From: Albifimbria verrucaria
Lineage: Eukaryota; Ascomycota; Sordariomycetes; Hypocreales; Stachybotryaceae
Reading direction: 5' to 3'
NCBI GenBank assembly: GCA_020081605.1
Contig: JAHREC010000016.1
Coordinates: 434,001 to 498,000 of the forward strand
DNA: 64,000 nucleotides
Position numbers and translations under genes: made by a program. Below the pieces are notes generated by a model. That model ran no database searches, was not told where the DNA came from, and saw only the letters and a program-made list of their open reading frames with translations. Below, one piece after another: positions 55,389 to 64,000 of the stretch. Positions within the stretch are counted from its first letter, which is position 1. Each line of letters opens with the position of its first letter.

Positions 55389-57198
55389 TTACAGAGCATA
55401 CTTGAAAAGAGGGCTCTTCTCGCCCAGCCGGCCCAGCTCCTCTTCTGAGTACCTTTCTCTGATCTCTGTCTCTGACATTTTGGCCTTCTTTGCATTGGAG
55501 CGCTTAAGGAGAAGCTCCAATAAAGTGGCAGCTACGATACCAGCCGAGCCAAAGGCAAGCGATGTACCGTAGCCTGTGGGATATCGAGGCTTTTCGCTTT
55601 CCAGGTAAATGTAGGACCCGATGAGGCCTCCAATATTGCCGATGCACACAAGAAGGCCAATGTTGACAGACCGCTTCGCCGGGTCAGGGGTGTTTGCGAC
55701 GTTCCACGCATTGACGCCAGGAAGAATTGGATACATACTGGCAAATGTTAGCGAAATAACTCTGAACGTCAGTTATGGGATCACTTACCCAAAGCATGCC
55801 AAGCAGACAGCAAAGTAACACACTCCAACATTGCTCTCTATATCGCCAGAAAGAGCAAACAATATAATGAATGCTGTAACAAGGCATATCTGAGGGCCAA
55901 TAATGAACGGGTAACGCCAAGAATACTTATCGGCATAAATAGCAAAAGCAAAAGCAGAGATTGCTCCAACAGCATAGGGAGGAATTGTCATCAACTGCGC
56001 TTCGGAAGCTTGGTAACCCATACCTCGCAAGATACTGGGCATGGTGAATTTCATCGCATAATTCGGTACGGCGTTCGACCAGTTCGCGAATGTAAGAAGA
56101 TAAATCTTATAGTCGCAGAATATGTCCTTGAAAATAGCCCAGTTGAAGTGACTATCATCTTTGTAAGCACCTGGGGTAGTGATGCGACGGGTGAGTTGTC
56201 GCAGTTCCAGATATCGAATCTCATCGGGTTCAAGCCAACTTGAGGAGAGCGCTGGGGAGTCGCAAAGAAGGAAGAAGCACATGACGGCCACAACAACAGT
56301 GAAGATGCCTTCAATGATAAAGATCCAACGCCAACCAGCTAGCCCTGCGACACCATCCATTTTGGCGATGGCAAAAGCAAGTAGTCCAGAAAAGGCACCG
56401 CCGGTAGCAGCCGAAGTATAGAGGATGGCAATTCGAACTTGCGTTTCGTTCGGAAGATACCAGTTCGAGATGATCAAGATCGCACCTGGCAGAAAGCCAG
56501 CTCTGATTCAGTGTTAGCCCTTGCTCAATGACTTTGGATCAACCGCCACTCACTCAAATATGCCCAGCAGGAATCTTATGGCCAAAAGGCCTGCATAATT
56601 CTGAACAACTCCAGTCAGGGTCATAATGGTGCCCCAAGCAAATACGATACTACCAATGTACCATGAAGGCCTCGCGATCTTGTGAAGAATCATGTTCGAA
56701 GGAACCTCTGAAGTTTTATTTAGGCAAGAGTTTCGGTCAAAAATGCGGACTACTCACCACAGAGAACAAAGGGAATGAAGAAGATCGCGACAACGATGTT
56801 GTATTGGATGCCTTTCAGATGAAGGTCGTCCGTCATGCCTTCAATTTTGGCATTTCCTATTGTCATATTAGAAATAATTGCTGTGGGCAATAACAAAACT
56901 ACTCACCAATGTTTGTCTTGTCAAGATAGGCAACCAGGTACAGCAGAACCAGCATGGGCACCAGTCGCCACTGAGAAAAGGTTAGCAATTCTATTCGCAA
57001 GATCGTAAGCACAACCAAGTCGTTGTCTCACATCAACTTTGCGAACAACTTTCTTCCTCCGCTCTTCGGAGAAGTTGTTTAGAAATTCGGCATCTTCGGC
57101 AGGTAGACCACGCTGATTCTCCTGGTGGACGTAGTCGGTTTTTCGTTAGGCCCATCCTCGAGGTCTGCAATCTCTGAGGAGTTGCGATGATGTGCCAT
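55389..57198 (-). CDS. MFS transporter, allantoate/anion:cation symporter (Dal5-like)
   Basis: Plasma-membrane permease of 12 transmembrane helices. The start at 57198 gives a hydrophilic N-terminus ending EERRKKVVRKVD, then WRLVPMLVLLYLVAYLDKTNIG, the helix-1 signature of this family, EVPSNM in helix 2, GAILIISNWY and GWRWIFIIEG in helices 5-6, and a C-terminal half ending KSPLFKYAL. At least six introns. The coding-strand A-run at 57139-57143 is one base short. Substrates of the family are carboxylates, ureides or vitamins. Head-to-head with the aldolase gene (about 800 bases apart), suggesting that the permease imports the aldolase pathway's substrate. Confidence 0.85.
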
Positions 57199-57992
57199 GT
57201 TTGAAGTAGGAAGGAGTCGCAACCTCAATGCAAAAGACTTGAAAACTCGAGATTTTCTCCAGGAGGCTGTGTGGCAAGAACCTGGGTCGCAATGGGATTT
57301 GAGTGGTTCTTATAGCTCCCATCAGGCGAAAGTCGGCTTGGTTATGGATGATGCATAGAACAGGCTACCCCAGAATGACAGTAATTGACGAGTTACCCCG
57401 GATTCCTGGGGAACTGGAGGGCGGGAGAAGAACATGGTTGATGTGGTGACCTCCTTTGCAAAGGCGACACAACGGCTTGAGCCAGCTAGATGCATCTCGA
57501 CCCCCAATTTGCTGGCTGGCTTGAGGCGTGGCTAATCCGAATGACCAATCTTTGCACTAAAGACTCAGCGCACCGGAAAAGTGGGCAAAGGCGTCTCATA
57601 GTGGCGACGCTATTACTCCAGCTTTACACCTGTGGGGATGAATCCGGAAATCCGAACGCCTTTATCCGAACACTCAAGCATCTGAATACTGGCATGCGCA
57701 AAGGATCCCATCATATGAGGGTATTCGTGTGTCGAAAGTGAGCCCATAGGAAGACAGGAATCCGAAAACTCGGGGAATTGAGGATCTGTAAACCGAGAAT
57801 CCGTATCATCTACATAGCCGGAGACACAATGGTAGAGACATCATCAACTTATAAAGATTGAGATCGCATTGCTCGAAGGTTGGAAAAAGAATCATCACAA
57901 TCACAATCACTCACATTCACAGTTACACCAACCAACTTCACAGAAACAACAAGTACTTCTCCCATTAAGCGACATTCACAAACTACAACACA
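57199..57992. promoter_or_regulatory. divergent promoter region, permease / aldolase genes
   Basis: Shared upstream region. TTATAAA at about 57848-57854 lies 139 bases before the aldolase ATG and is followed by a CA/TC-rich leader. CGG-containing elements that a Zn2Cys6 protein might bind are scattered but form no clear pair. Confidence 0.4.
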
Positions 57993-58919
57993 ATGTCTCT
58001 CGATCTCAAAGGCCTTATCCCTGCTCCTGTCACCCCTTTTACCGAGGACGGCAGAGTTGATTACGATGCCATTCAGCGCTTGGGCTCATGGCTTGGCAGC
58101 ATTAAGGGAGTAAAGGGTCTGGTAGTTCTCGGCCATGCCGGCGAGGGTACTTTCCTTACTCCAGAGGAGCAGGTCGACGTCATCAAGGCATTTGTCAAGT
58201 CTGTCAACAACTCCATTCCCATCATTGCTGGAATTACGGGCGAGGGTACGGAGGTCGCCGCTCTGGAGGCCAAGCGCGCTCGGGAAGCTGGTGCACAGGC
58301 AGGCCTTCTGTATCCCTCCCACGGTTGGCTCCGTTTCGGCTACCAGCCTGGCGCACCTCAGGACCGCTACAAGGTTGTATACGAGGTGTCTCAGCTGCCT
58401 CTGATCCTTTTCCAGTACCCCGACAACACCAAGGCCACTTACAACCTGCAAACCCTTCTCGACATTGCCGCCCTTCCCGGTGTTGTGGCGATGAAGAATG
58501 GTGTGCGCAACATGCGACGCTGGGACACGGAGATTCCCGTTTTCCGCCGCGAGCGACCCAATGTTCCTGTGCTGACTTGCCACGACGAGTATCTCTTGCA
58601 CACTACCTTTGACGTGGATGGCATGCTCGTTGGTTATGGAAATATTGCCCCGGAACCTCTGCTGGAGATGATTGAGGCTGGAAAGGCACAGGACTACAAG
58701 AAGGCTCGCCAGATCCATGATCAGCTGCTCCCAGTGACAAAGGCTGTCTACCATCGTGGTTCGCACATGGAGGGTACCGTTGCACTGAAGCACGCCCTTG
58801 TTGCCCGGGGTATCCTGAACCATGCCACAGTCCGTTCGCCTTTGATGCCTCTGCCTGAGGGAGCAGAACAGGAAATCCATGCTGCCATTGCAGCAGCATC
58901 CCTGCCGAGGGTCGCTTAG
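57993..58919 (+). CDS. DapA/N-acetylneuraminate-lyase-family aldolase
   Basis: Class I (Schiff-base) lyase or dehydratase acting on a 2-oxo acid. One clean exon, 308 residues. PAPVTPFTEDGRVDYDAIQR and GHAGEGTFLTPEEQ form the N-terminal barrel with the oxyanion loop; the conserved Tyr is in LFQYPDNTKATYN and the Schiff-base lysine in GVVAMKNGVRN. Family members include dihydrodipicolinate synthase, 2-keto-3-deoxy sugar-acid aldolases and 4-hydroxy-2-oxoglutarate aldolase. Fungi make lysine by another route, so a catabolic sugar-acid or amino-acid role is likely. Its neighbours, a carboxylate-type permease and a Zn2Cys6 regulator, support a catabolic module. Confidence 0.9.
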   Translation: MSLDLKGLIPAPVTPFTEDGRVDYDAIQRLGSWLGSIKGVKGLVVLGHAGEGTFLTPEEQVDVIKAFVKSVNNSIPIIAGITGEGTEVAALEAKRAREAGAQAGLLYPSHGWLRFGYQPGAPQDRYKVVYEVSQLPLILFQYPDNTKATYNLQTLLDIAALPGVVAMKNGVRNMRRWDTEIPVFRRERPNVPVLTCHDEYLLHTTFDVDGMLVGYGNIAPEPLLEMIEAGKAQDYKKARQIHDQLLPVTKAVYHRGSHMEGTVALKHALVARGILNHATVRSPLMPLPEGAEQEIHAAIAAASLPRVA

Positions 58920-59600
58920 TATGTCTCCACCATGGGGAAGCAGAGCCGAGCCGACGAGATCCTTGTTCAGATTGGTTTGCAGGATGATTTAGCTCTTGAT
59001 TGCATCGGATAGCCGGAGGAGCATGGAAGATGATAGATGTATGCTTTGCTATGAATTAGAATACAATTTCGCAATGAAGATTATTTGCTATGATTCCCTT
59101 CTTCCTTTCACTTTAGTGCTATGAATCCGAAAGTTTCCACCTTGTGCTAAATGGGCTGTTATGTGCTCCTAGAGTGCGAAGGCAAACATCACTGTGGCGT
59201 AAATACTACAAGGCCTGAGCATACCGATTCAATGCATGCGACATGTCGTTTCAGCACTCCTTGTCCAACCATTCTTAAATAACTCACTTTTTATCTTGAA
59301 GTCTTCAGCTGGTGCAGATCTTCCGTGCGCAGCGCCACTCAAACCAACATTCGGCCTCTGCCATGAGCAACACAACAATAGTCAATATTAATCTCGTAGA
59401 TGCTGGCCTTCATGCCCAACATGACATGGCAAACAAACAGACTTTTGTGTCCGGGGCTAGACTCGAGTCCGTTGCAACGCCAGGATAGCGAATCCGGCTA
59501 ACACAAGAACTGAACTACGTAACGGTGCCAGCACATTTACGTCCGTCCCCGCATCAACCTGAGACCCGCAATAAGTGGATGGCTGCTCCGGACTTGAATT
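58920..59600. other. intergenic, nothing recognised
   Basis: 3' flank of the aldolase and leader of the regulator gene. Confidence 0.4.
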
Positions 59601-62105
59601 ATGGATTTCCGAGACCCGAGAGTGTCCAGGGCCTTGCCTGCACTCTCGAACCCCATGGGGAACCTCAATTCAACTCGCCCTTCCGAATTTCTTTCCCGGA
59701 AACCCATTATGGCAAGTCCATTTCTTGGACACCGGGACTCCATGATGAGCGTCCCCACGCCTATGTCTGATACATCCTCAACAGCTCCCACAGTTATCAG
59801 TACAGGGTCTGCAGAGGCTAGGAATCCGAAAAGGCCTTCGGATTCATCGCCTTCCCACAGCCAGCCTACGAATCGTCGCAAGAATGCTAAAGTTAGCCGT
59901 GCCTGCGACTATTGCAAAAGCAAAAAGCTGAGATGTAGCGGCACTGCTCCCTGCGATCTTTGTGTCAAGAAGGCCCTCGATTGCCATTATGATGCCTTGT
60001 ACAGACGTGGCCGGCCACCAACGCCTCCGGTTGCTGCTCCTCAGACCAGTAAGCCTACCACCTTCCAGAGTTTGTCTGATTCCACAAAGAAGTGAGTATA
60101 TACAGGTTCATCAAGTCAGATTACGCAGCAAGAACTAACGTCTGCAAGTCAATATCAAGCCGCCGATGACGCTGTGAGGGCTTCTGAGGCCAGCAAGTGG
60201 AACACAGTGTCTGCTCGAGCTTCGCCTGGAATCGGTACAACTGAAATTGAGGGTCAGATTGTTGACTCGACTTCAAATCTCACGTTCATACATCGGGCTT
60301 GGAAGAGGTTGGCGGTGCAGAGCAAAGACGGCATCCCAAGGTTCCGGACAGGCACCGAAAACTTGCAACCACTTGTATCCGCGGGTGACAAGCTATTCTG
60401 CCCTACAAGTCGTACCGGCACAATGTTCTCAGACCACGAATCAGCTATCAGGTTGCTTAACTACTATTTCGACAATTGCGTAGTCACATACCGCATGCTG
60501 AGCCCGTCACATTGTCTCTCATGGCTCTACACGATTCTGCAGAACGTTCAAGACAATCTTTCTTGTGAAACTGGACTGGGACACGGTAAGGCTGCAGTTG
60601 TCGCATGTGTACTTGCCATTGCCAGTCTCAGACAGCACACTACTTGCTTGTCTGCACCTATGGACGGGCAAGAATCTCCTGCCCTAGAGTTGAGCGAGCA
60701 ATACTTCCAGTGTTCCTTAAGCATTACCGCAGCCGAAACAGGTTTACCAAAGCTAGAATCGGTACAAAGTAGGACTCTTCAGGTCCTATATCTCCTTCAA
60801 TCTTCTCGCATGAACCAAGCCTGGTATGCTTTTGGAAGTACTGTACCAATAGTTTTGGCACTAGGGCTTCATCGCAAGGCAGCAAAGAACCGAACGCCAG
60901 GAAATCGGACACCAACAATGGACTACATTACAAGTGAATGTCGTAAACGAACTTTTTGGTCGGTCTACATTATCGATAAGTATCTTGCCGTCGTGTTCGG
61001 CCGGCCAAGATTTTACCATGATGATGACATTGACCAAGAGTATCCTCACCAAGTTAATGAGGAAGACATGACTCCGCATGGACCAGCCCACACTGAGCCG
61101 AAAATGGATTGTCTTGTTGATGCTATGATCTTTCATGCCAAGTACGTGGTCATTTATCTTGAACGAAAATATGCTAACACCACGATGCTCATAGAATAGC
61201 ACAAATTGTCAGCAACATCTCTCGAGAAGTATATTCATCGCAAGACATCAGCAACAGCGATCGATTTGCTGCTGCACAAAAGTTTACCAAACAATTACAC
61301 GAATGGCGCGAAGCCTTACCATATCACCTTGGGTCTGTCCGACCATCAACTCTGATTCCCAGCTTCAGCCGCCAGGCCACAGCATTGAGGCTGGCATATG
61401 ATCACGCGATTATGCATGCTAATCGACCATTTCTATTGGATCATCCTAAAGGAACCGACCCAGTGGCTTTACATGCATGTGTAACTGAGTGTATAAATGC
61501 GGCCAGGGATGCACTTGAGAAAATAGATCGACTATTCCCTGACAAGCTTGCCGTCTTCTACTCCCTTTGGTGGAACCCTTACCTAACCTTCTGCGCGCTA
61601 GCCGTGGTATATGTTTGGGAAATCCAGCAGAAGAAAACAGGCGTGACCGAGGTTGAGGAATCAGCTTTATTTTCTCTAGCCGAGCGATGTCAATGTCATT
61701 TATCGAGAGCTATGGCTTCAGACTCGGCAAGTCGGAGGTACAGTGTGATTATTGAAGAGCTCCGCCTCGAGGCGCGACAACAATTCTCTAATCATCTTCG
61801 CGGTTCTATTGGCTGCTCTGGGTCATCTCAGAACCAGGAACTTGATGAAAGCCAGATGTCTTCCGACCATGGTATTGGTTCGTTATCAAATGACTTGGGT
61901 ATAATCGGTGACGGTGAAGAGTATAGCAGCTTCCCCAACATATTATGGCAAGCCACAGACTGGTTAGATATCGATTCTTCTGTGGGTTTCCCCTTTCAGC
62001 ATGAAATGTATGAGCCTATGACGTTAACTTGCCTCGTGGTAGGCATTCGGTTTGTTTCCCGAGTTTGAGGAGTACACTTTACCTACGGTTCCAGGCGACT
62101 TCTGA
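59601..62105 (+). CDS. Zn2Cys6 transcription factor with fungal-specific middle domain
   Basis: DNA-binding activator or repressor. The binuclear zinc cluster ACDYCKSKKLRCSGTAPCDLC (six cysteines) sits about 100 residues from the start, near 59900, followed by a basic linker. The intron near 60094-60148 leads to the fungal-specific TF domain (LLNYYFDNCVVTYRMLSPSHC, SQGRTLQVL-like segment, CRKRTFWSVYIIDKYLAVVFGRP). A second intron lies at about 61143-61195. The C-terminus as read stops at 62068; one extra base near 62013 and another near 62050 give an acidic tail ending PTVPGDF at 62105, which looks more natural. It probably regulates the adjacent aldolase and permease genes. Confidence 0.85.
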
Positions 62106-62571
62106 CTCAATACGAGGAAGCCTCTAATTTCGAGGATATATGGCAAGCATGCATTTGAAGGACGGCGTTCAAGTGGATGTATTTAGCGACATGTATAAAG
62201 ACAAGCAAGTAAATATGTATGAACAAAACAATTATAACGAATCATTTCATCCCAAATCCATAGTTCATTGCTCTTGCTCTGTCCCATGATAACGGTTTTG
62301 CATTATGAAGATAGACTTGAGGACTTCCGAAGCATTGCCAACAAGGTAGAGTAAATGCTAGAGACCGTGAGAATTCATGATAACTTCGCTACGATGCTCC
62401 ATATTTTAGTTATACTCCTAAGCCTGGGAACTAGATTCGGTTTAAAGTTATGTAGATGATTAAATTGCTAAAGTAACTAATAGATGCAATTCATTATCCT
62501 TTATCCATCAAAGAAATCCGAGCATGGTATCTTCCCTAATCGTCATAGCCGTAAGAGCCTGTCAATGATAA
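62106..62571. other. intergenic between convergent genes
   Basis: AT-rich 3' flanks; nothing recognised. Confidence 0.4.
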
Positions 62572-63837
62572 TCAAGGCTGCCAAACCGTTCCAACAGTCG
62601 AATAATTCGCGTTATTCACCCCTCTAACCAGGTTAATCTCTTGGCATGACGTTCGTACATATATCCGCGGCTCTATTGATATGGGTCGCAGATACACTTG
62701 GACCGCTCTTTTAGAGCCCGATGTATTCTCATCCCAGCAATTCAATGTGAACTTCAAAGTCGTCCTGTTCCTCACAGCCAACCAGATCTGGAAAGGAATT
62801 GCCCCTACCACTGTCAGGCCAGTAAAAACTGCAGTTTTGTAATGTTCCTTTTGGAGATAGGACCACTTATGCCTTGCGGTGTTTTTGTGAAGCCACCTCG
62901 ATGCCGAAGAACTGATTTCCCTTGAATAGTCATTTTCCCACAATGCATATAGCATTTGGGGAGAGGCCAAGAGACCCCATTCATCTGGACCCAGTTCCAC
63001 TGTAGTATTTGACTGTGTCCTGTGAGCGTCTCCTGGACCTTCTGGAGGCATCCTCCACGCGAAGAGAGATTCGTCATTTTTGGAAATGAGAATCTCTTGC
63101 AGCCTCGTAAATGCTGCCGTACCTTCACCATACTGCACGGTCATGGTCGTGTTGAAGATACCCAGCATGCTGTAGGCCATGTCCTCCTCCCGGGTTGTTT
63201 CTCTGCCTGCCATCCAGCTCATCTTGGCTGCTATACAAGCGTTGCGAAAGTCTTCTGTACCATTCAGATACTCTGCTTTGATCCCGGTGATGTGCGCGAG
63301 TGGTACGGCAAATTTCGATTTGGTACCCAGGTACTCCCAGTTGCCGTCATAAAATTGCATGTTCCGAGGAGCGAGAAGTTCCTGCAGTGTCCAGCCCCGT
63401 GTGAACCATACCGACGGTTTGCCAGTCTGAGAGGAGTAGAAAACTTGAGGTTCGATTGTAATGTTGGGGTTTTTTCGGACATCAGACAGGTACGTGATAC
63501 AGCTAGTAGCGTCGCTGTACCATTTGAACATGGAATTGATAGATTCTTGATATTCCTGGCTGCTGGTTTTGTCGATACAACAGCTGTCGATCCACATCCA
63601 CCTACTGCCCTGGTGACGCGCTATGGTGCAGGCACCAAAGATCTTATTCAGTTGTGGTATGCAATGGCTGCCCCTGGTATTCCTCAGTTCTTCCGCATAG
63701 TCTCCGATCTGGTTGAATATAATCTCATTTTCGCTCCATCTATGGGAGAGAATGGCATAGCCCTCCGATCTGAAAACCGTCTGAGGCTTGCTATGCAGCT
63801 CAAAGGTAGCAGTGTCAAGACAACGCATGAGAGACAT
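62572..63837 (-). CDS. HET-domain (heterokaryon incompatibility) protein
   Basis: Cell-death-inducing recognition domain protein of the HET-D/HET-E/HET-R subtype. One clean 421-codon exon. The N-terminal HET domain has AILSHRWSENEIIFNQI, WMWIDSCCIDKTSSQEYQESINSM, ATSCITYLSDV and WFTRGWTLQELLAP, then the subtype extension with REEDMAYSMLGIFNTTMTVQYGEG. After about residue 270 there is a divergent beta-rich region with no NACHT or WD40. HET domains resemble TIR folds and are usually activated by a fused or partner NLR. The NLR-like gene 10 kb away has no HET domain of its own; a functional link is speculative. Confidence 0.9.
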   Translation of the reverse strand: MSLMRCLDTATFELHSKPQTVFRSEGYAILSHRWSENEIIFNQIGDYAEELRNTRGSHCIPQLNKIFGACTIARHQGSRWMWIDSCCIDKTSSQEYQESINSMFKWYSDATSCITYLSDVRKNPNITIEPQVFYSSQTGKPSVWFTRGWTLQELLAPRNMQFYDGNWEYLGTKSKFAVPLAHITGIKAEYLNGTEDFRNACIAAKMSWMAGRETTREEDMAYSMLGIFNTTMTVQYGEGTAAFTRLQEILISKNDESLFAWRMPPEGPGDAHRTQSNTTVELGPDEWGLLASPQMLYALWENDYSREISSSASRWLHKNTARHKWSYLQKEHYKTAVFTGLTVVGAIPFQIWLAVRNRTTLKFTLNCWDENTSGSKRAVQVYLRPISIEPRIYVRTSCQEINLVRGVNNANYSTVGTVWQP

Positions 63838-64000
63838 GATGACTTGAGAATTGTGGTTGTTCCTAACAATGCTTCATTCCGTAGCCTGTCCAAAGATCCG
63901 GGATGTACTGGCTTTATTAATACCATTGACCGCCTCCCTTTGCTGATGGACGGGTTATCAGGCTGAAGGATTGCAACTGCTCAAGCCACTCATCAAGCAA

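Noticed and set aside
58086..58880. 264-codon minus-strand ORF inside the aldolase gene
   Set aside because: Antisense shadow; the plus strand encodes a complete DapA-family protein.
614..62105. Programmed ribosomal frameshifting as the cause of the many frame breaks
   Set aside because: Breaks occur in unrelated genes, at different run bases, mostly in one direction, without slippery heptamers or conserved downstream structure.
614..62105. Repeat-induced point mutation (RIP) as the cause of the disrupted genes
   Set aside because: RIP gives C-to-T substitutions, not single-base indels; coding regions keep normal base composition. Only the TGA at 40654 would fit, and it is isolated.
63022..63966. 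314-codon plus-strand ORF opposite the HET gene
   Set aside because: Shadow of the HET coding frame; no recognisable domain and extends past the HET start only by chance.

Overview
The window is nuclear DNA of a filamentous ascomycete (Pezizomycotina; a Sordariomycete-like gene content, genus not resolved). Evidence: genes are densely packed on both strands, introns are short (about 37-107 nt, GT-AG with CTAAC-type branch points), and the families are typical of moulds: Con-6 conidiation protein, GH11 xylanase, CE1 acetyl xylan esterase, CYP58-like P450, Zn2Cys6 regulator, HET domain and NACHT-WD40 genes.

Layout. 0.6-9 kb: P450, membrane-anchored SDR, a tiny Con-6 gene and a DEAD-box helicase, all on the minus strand. 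11.3-13.3 kb: flavin monooxygenase with an NTF2-like N-terminal domain. 15.8-16.7 kb: GH11 xylanase with a plausible XlnR/Xyr1 site upstream. 18.4-23.8 kb: the most interesting region. A secreted precursor with ten near-identical basic repeats, each followed by a Kex2-type Lys-Arg site, is transcribed away from an intact UstYa-like (DUF3328) oxidase gene, and a glutathione S-transferase lies just beyond. This is the minimal architecture of a fungal dikaritin-type RiPP locus, with a core that looks unlike the described tyrosine-containing cores. 24.6-26.7 kb: two tandem beta-trefoil/fascin-like paralogues. 27.3-28.2 kb: serine carboxylesterase. 28.6-33.7 kb: signalling/immunity island (HeLo-like pseudokinase, kinase-ankyrin gene, second pseudokinase). 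34.5-47.9 kb: mostly housekeeping or metabolic genes: flavohemoglobin, PY-motif membrane protein, GNAT, acetyl xylan esterase, CAX-like exchanger, Nudix hydrolase, 2OG-Fe(II) oxygenase, nitronate monooxygenase. 48.1-53.1 kb: alpha/beta-hydrolase-NACHT-WD40 NLR-like gene. 53.5-55.0 kb: fructosamine-kinase-like gene. 55.4-62.1 kb: a likely catabolic module (MFS permease, DapA-family aldolase, Zn2Cys6 regulator). 62.6-63.8 kb: HET-domain gene.

A caution applies to the whole annotation. Most conserved genes need one to several single-base corrections, nearly always one missing base in a run of identical bases, to read through, whereas a few genes (UstYa-like, esterase, Nudix, aldolase, HET) are clean. 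This looks like homopolymer under-calling in the assembly rather than mass pseudogenisation. I therefore annotate these as genes, give the extents of the conserved reading and flag the breaks.
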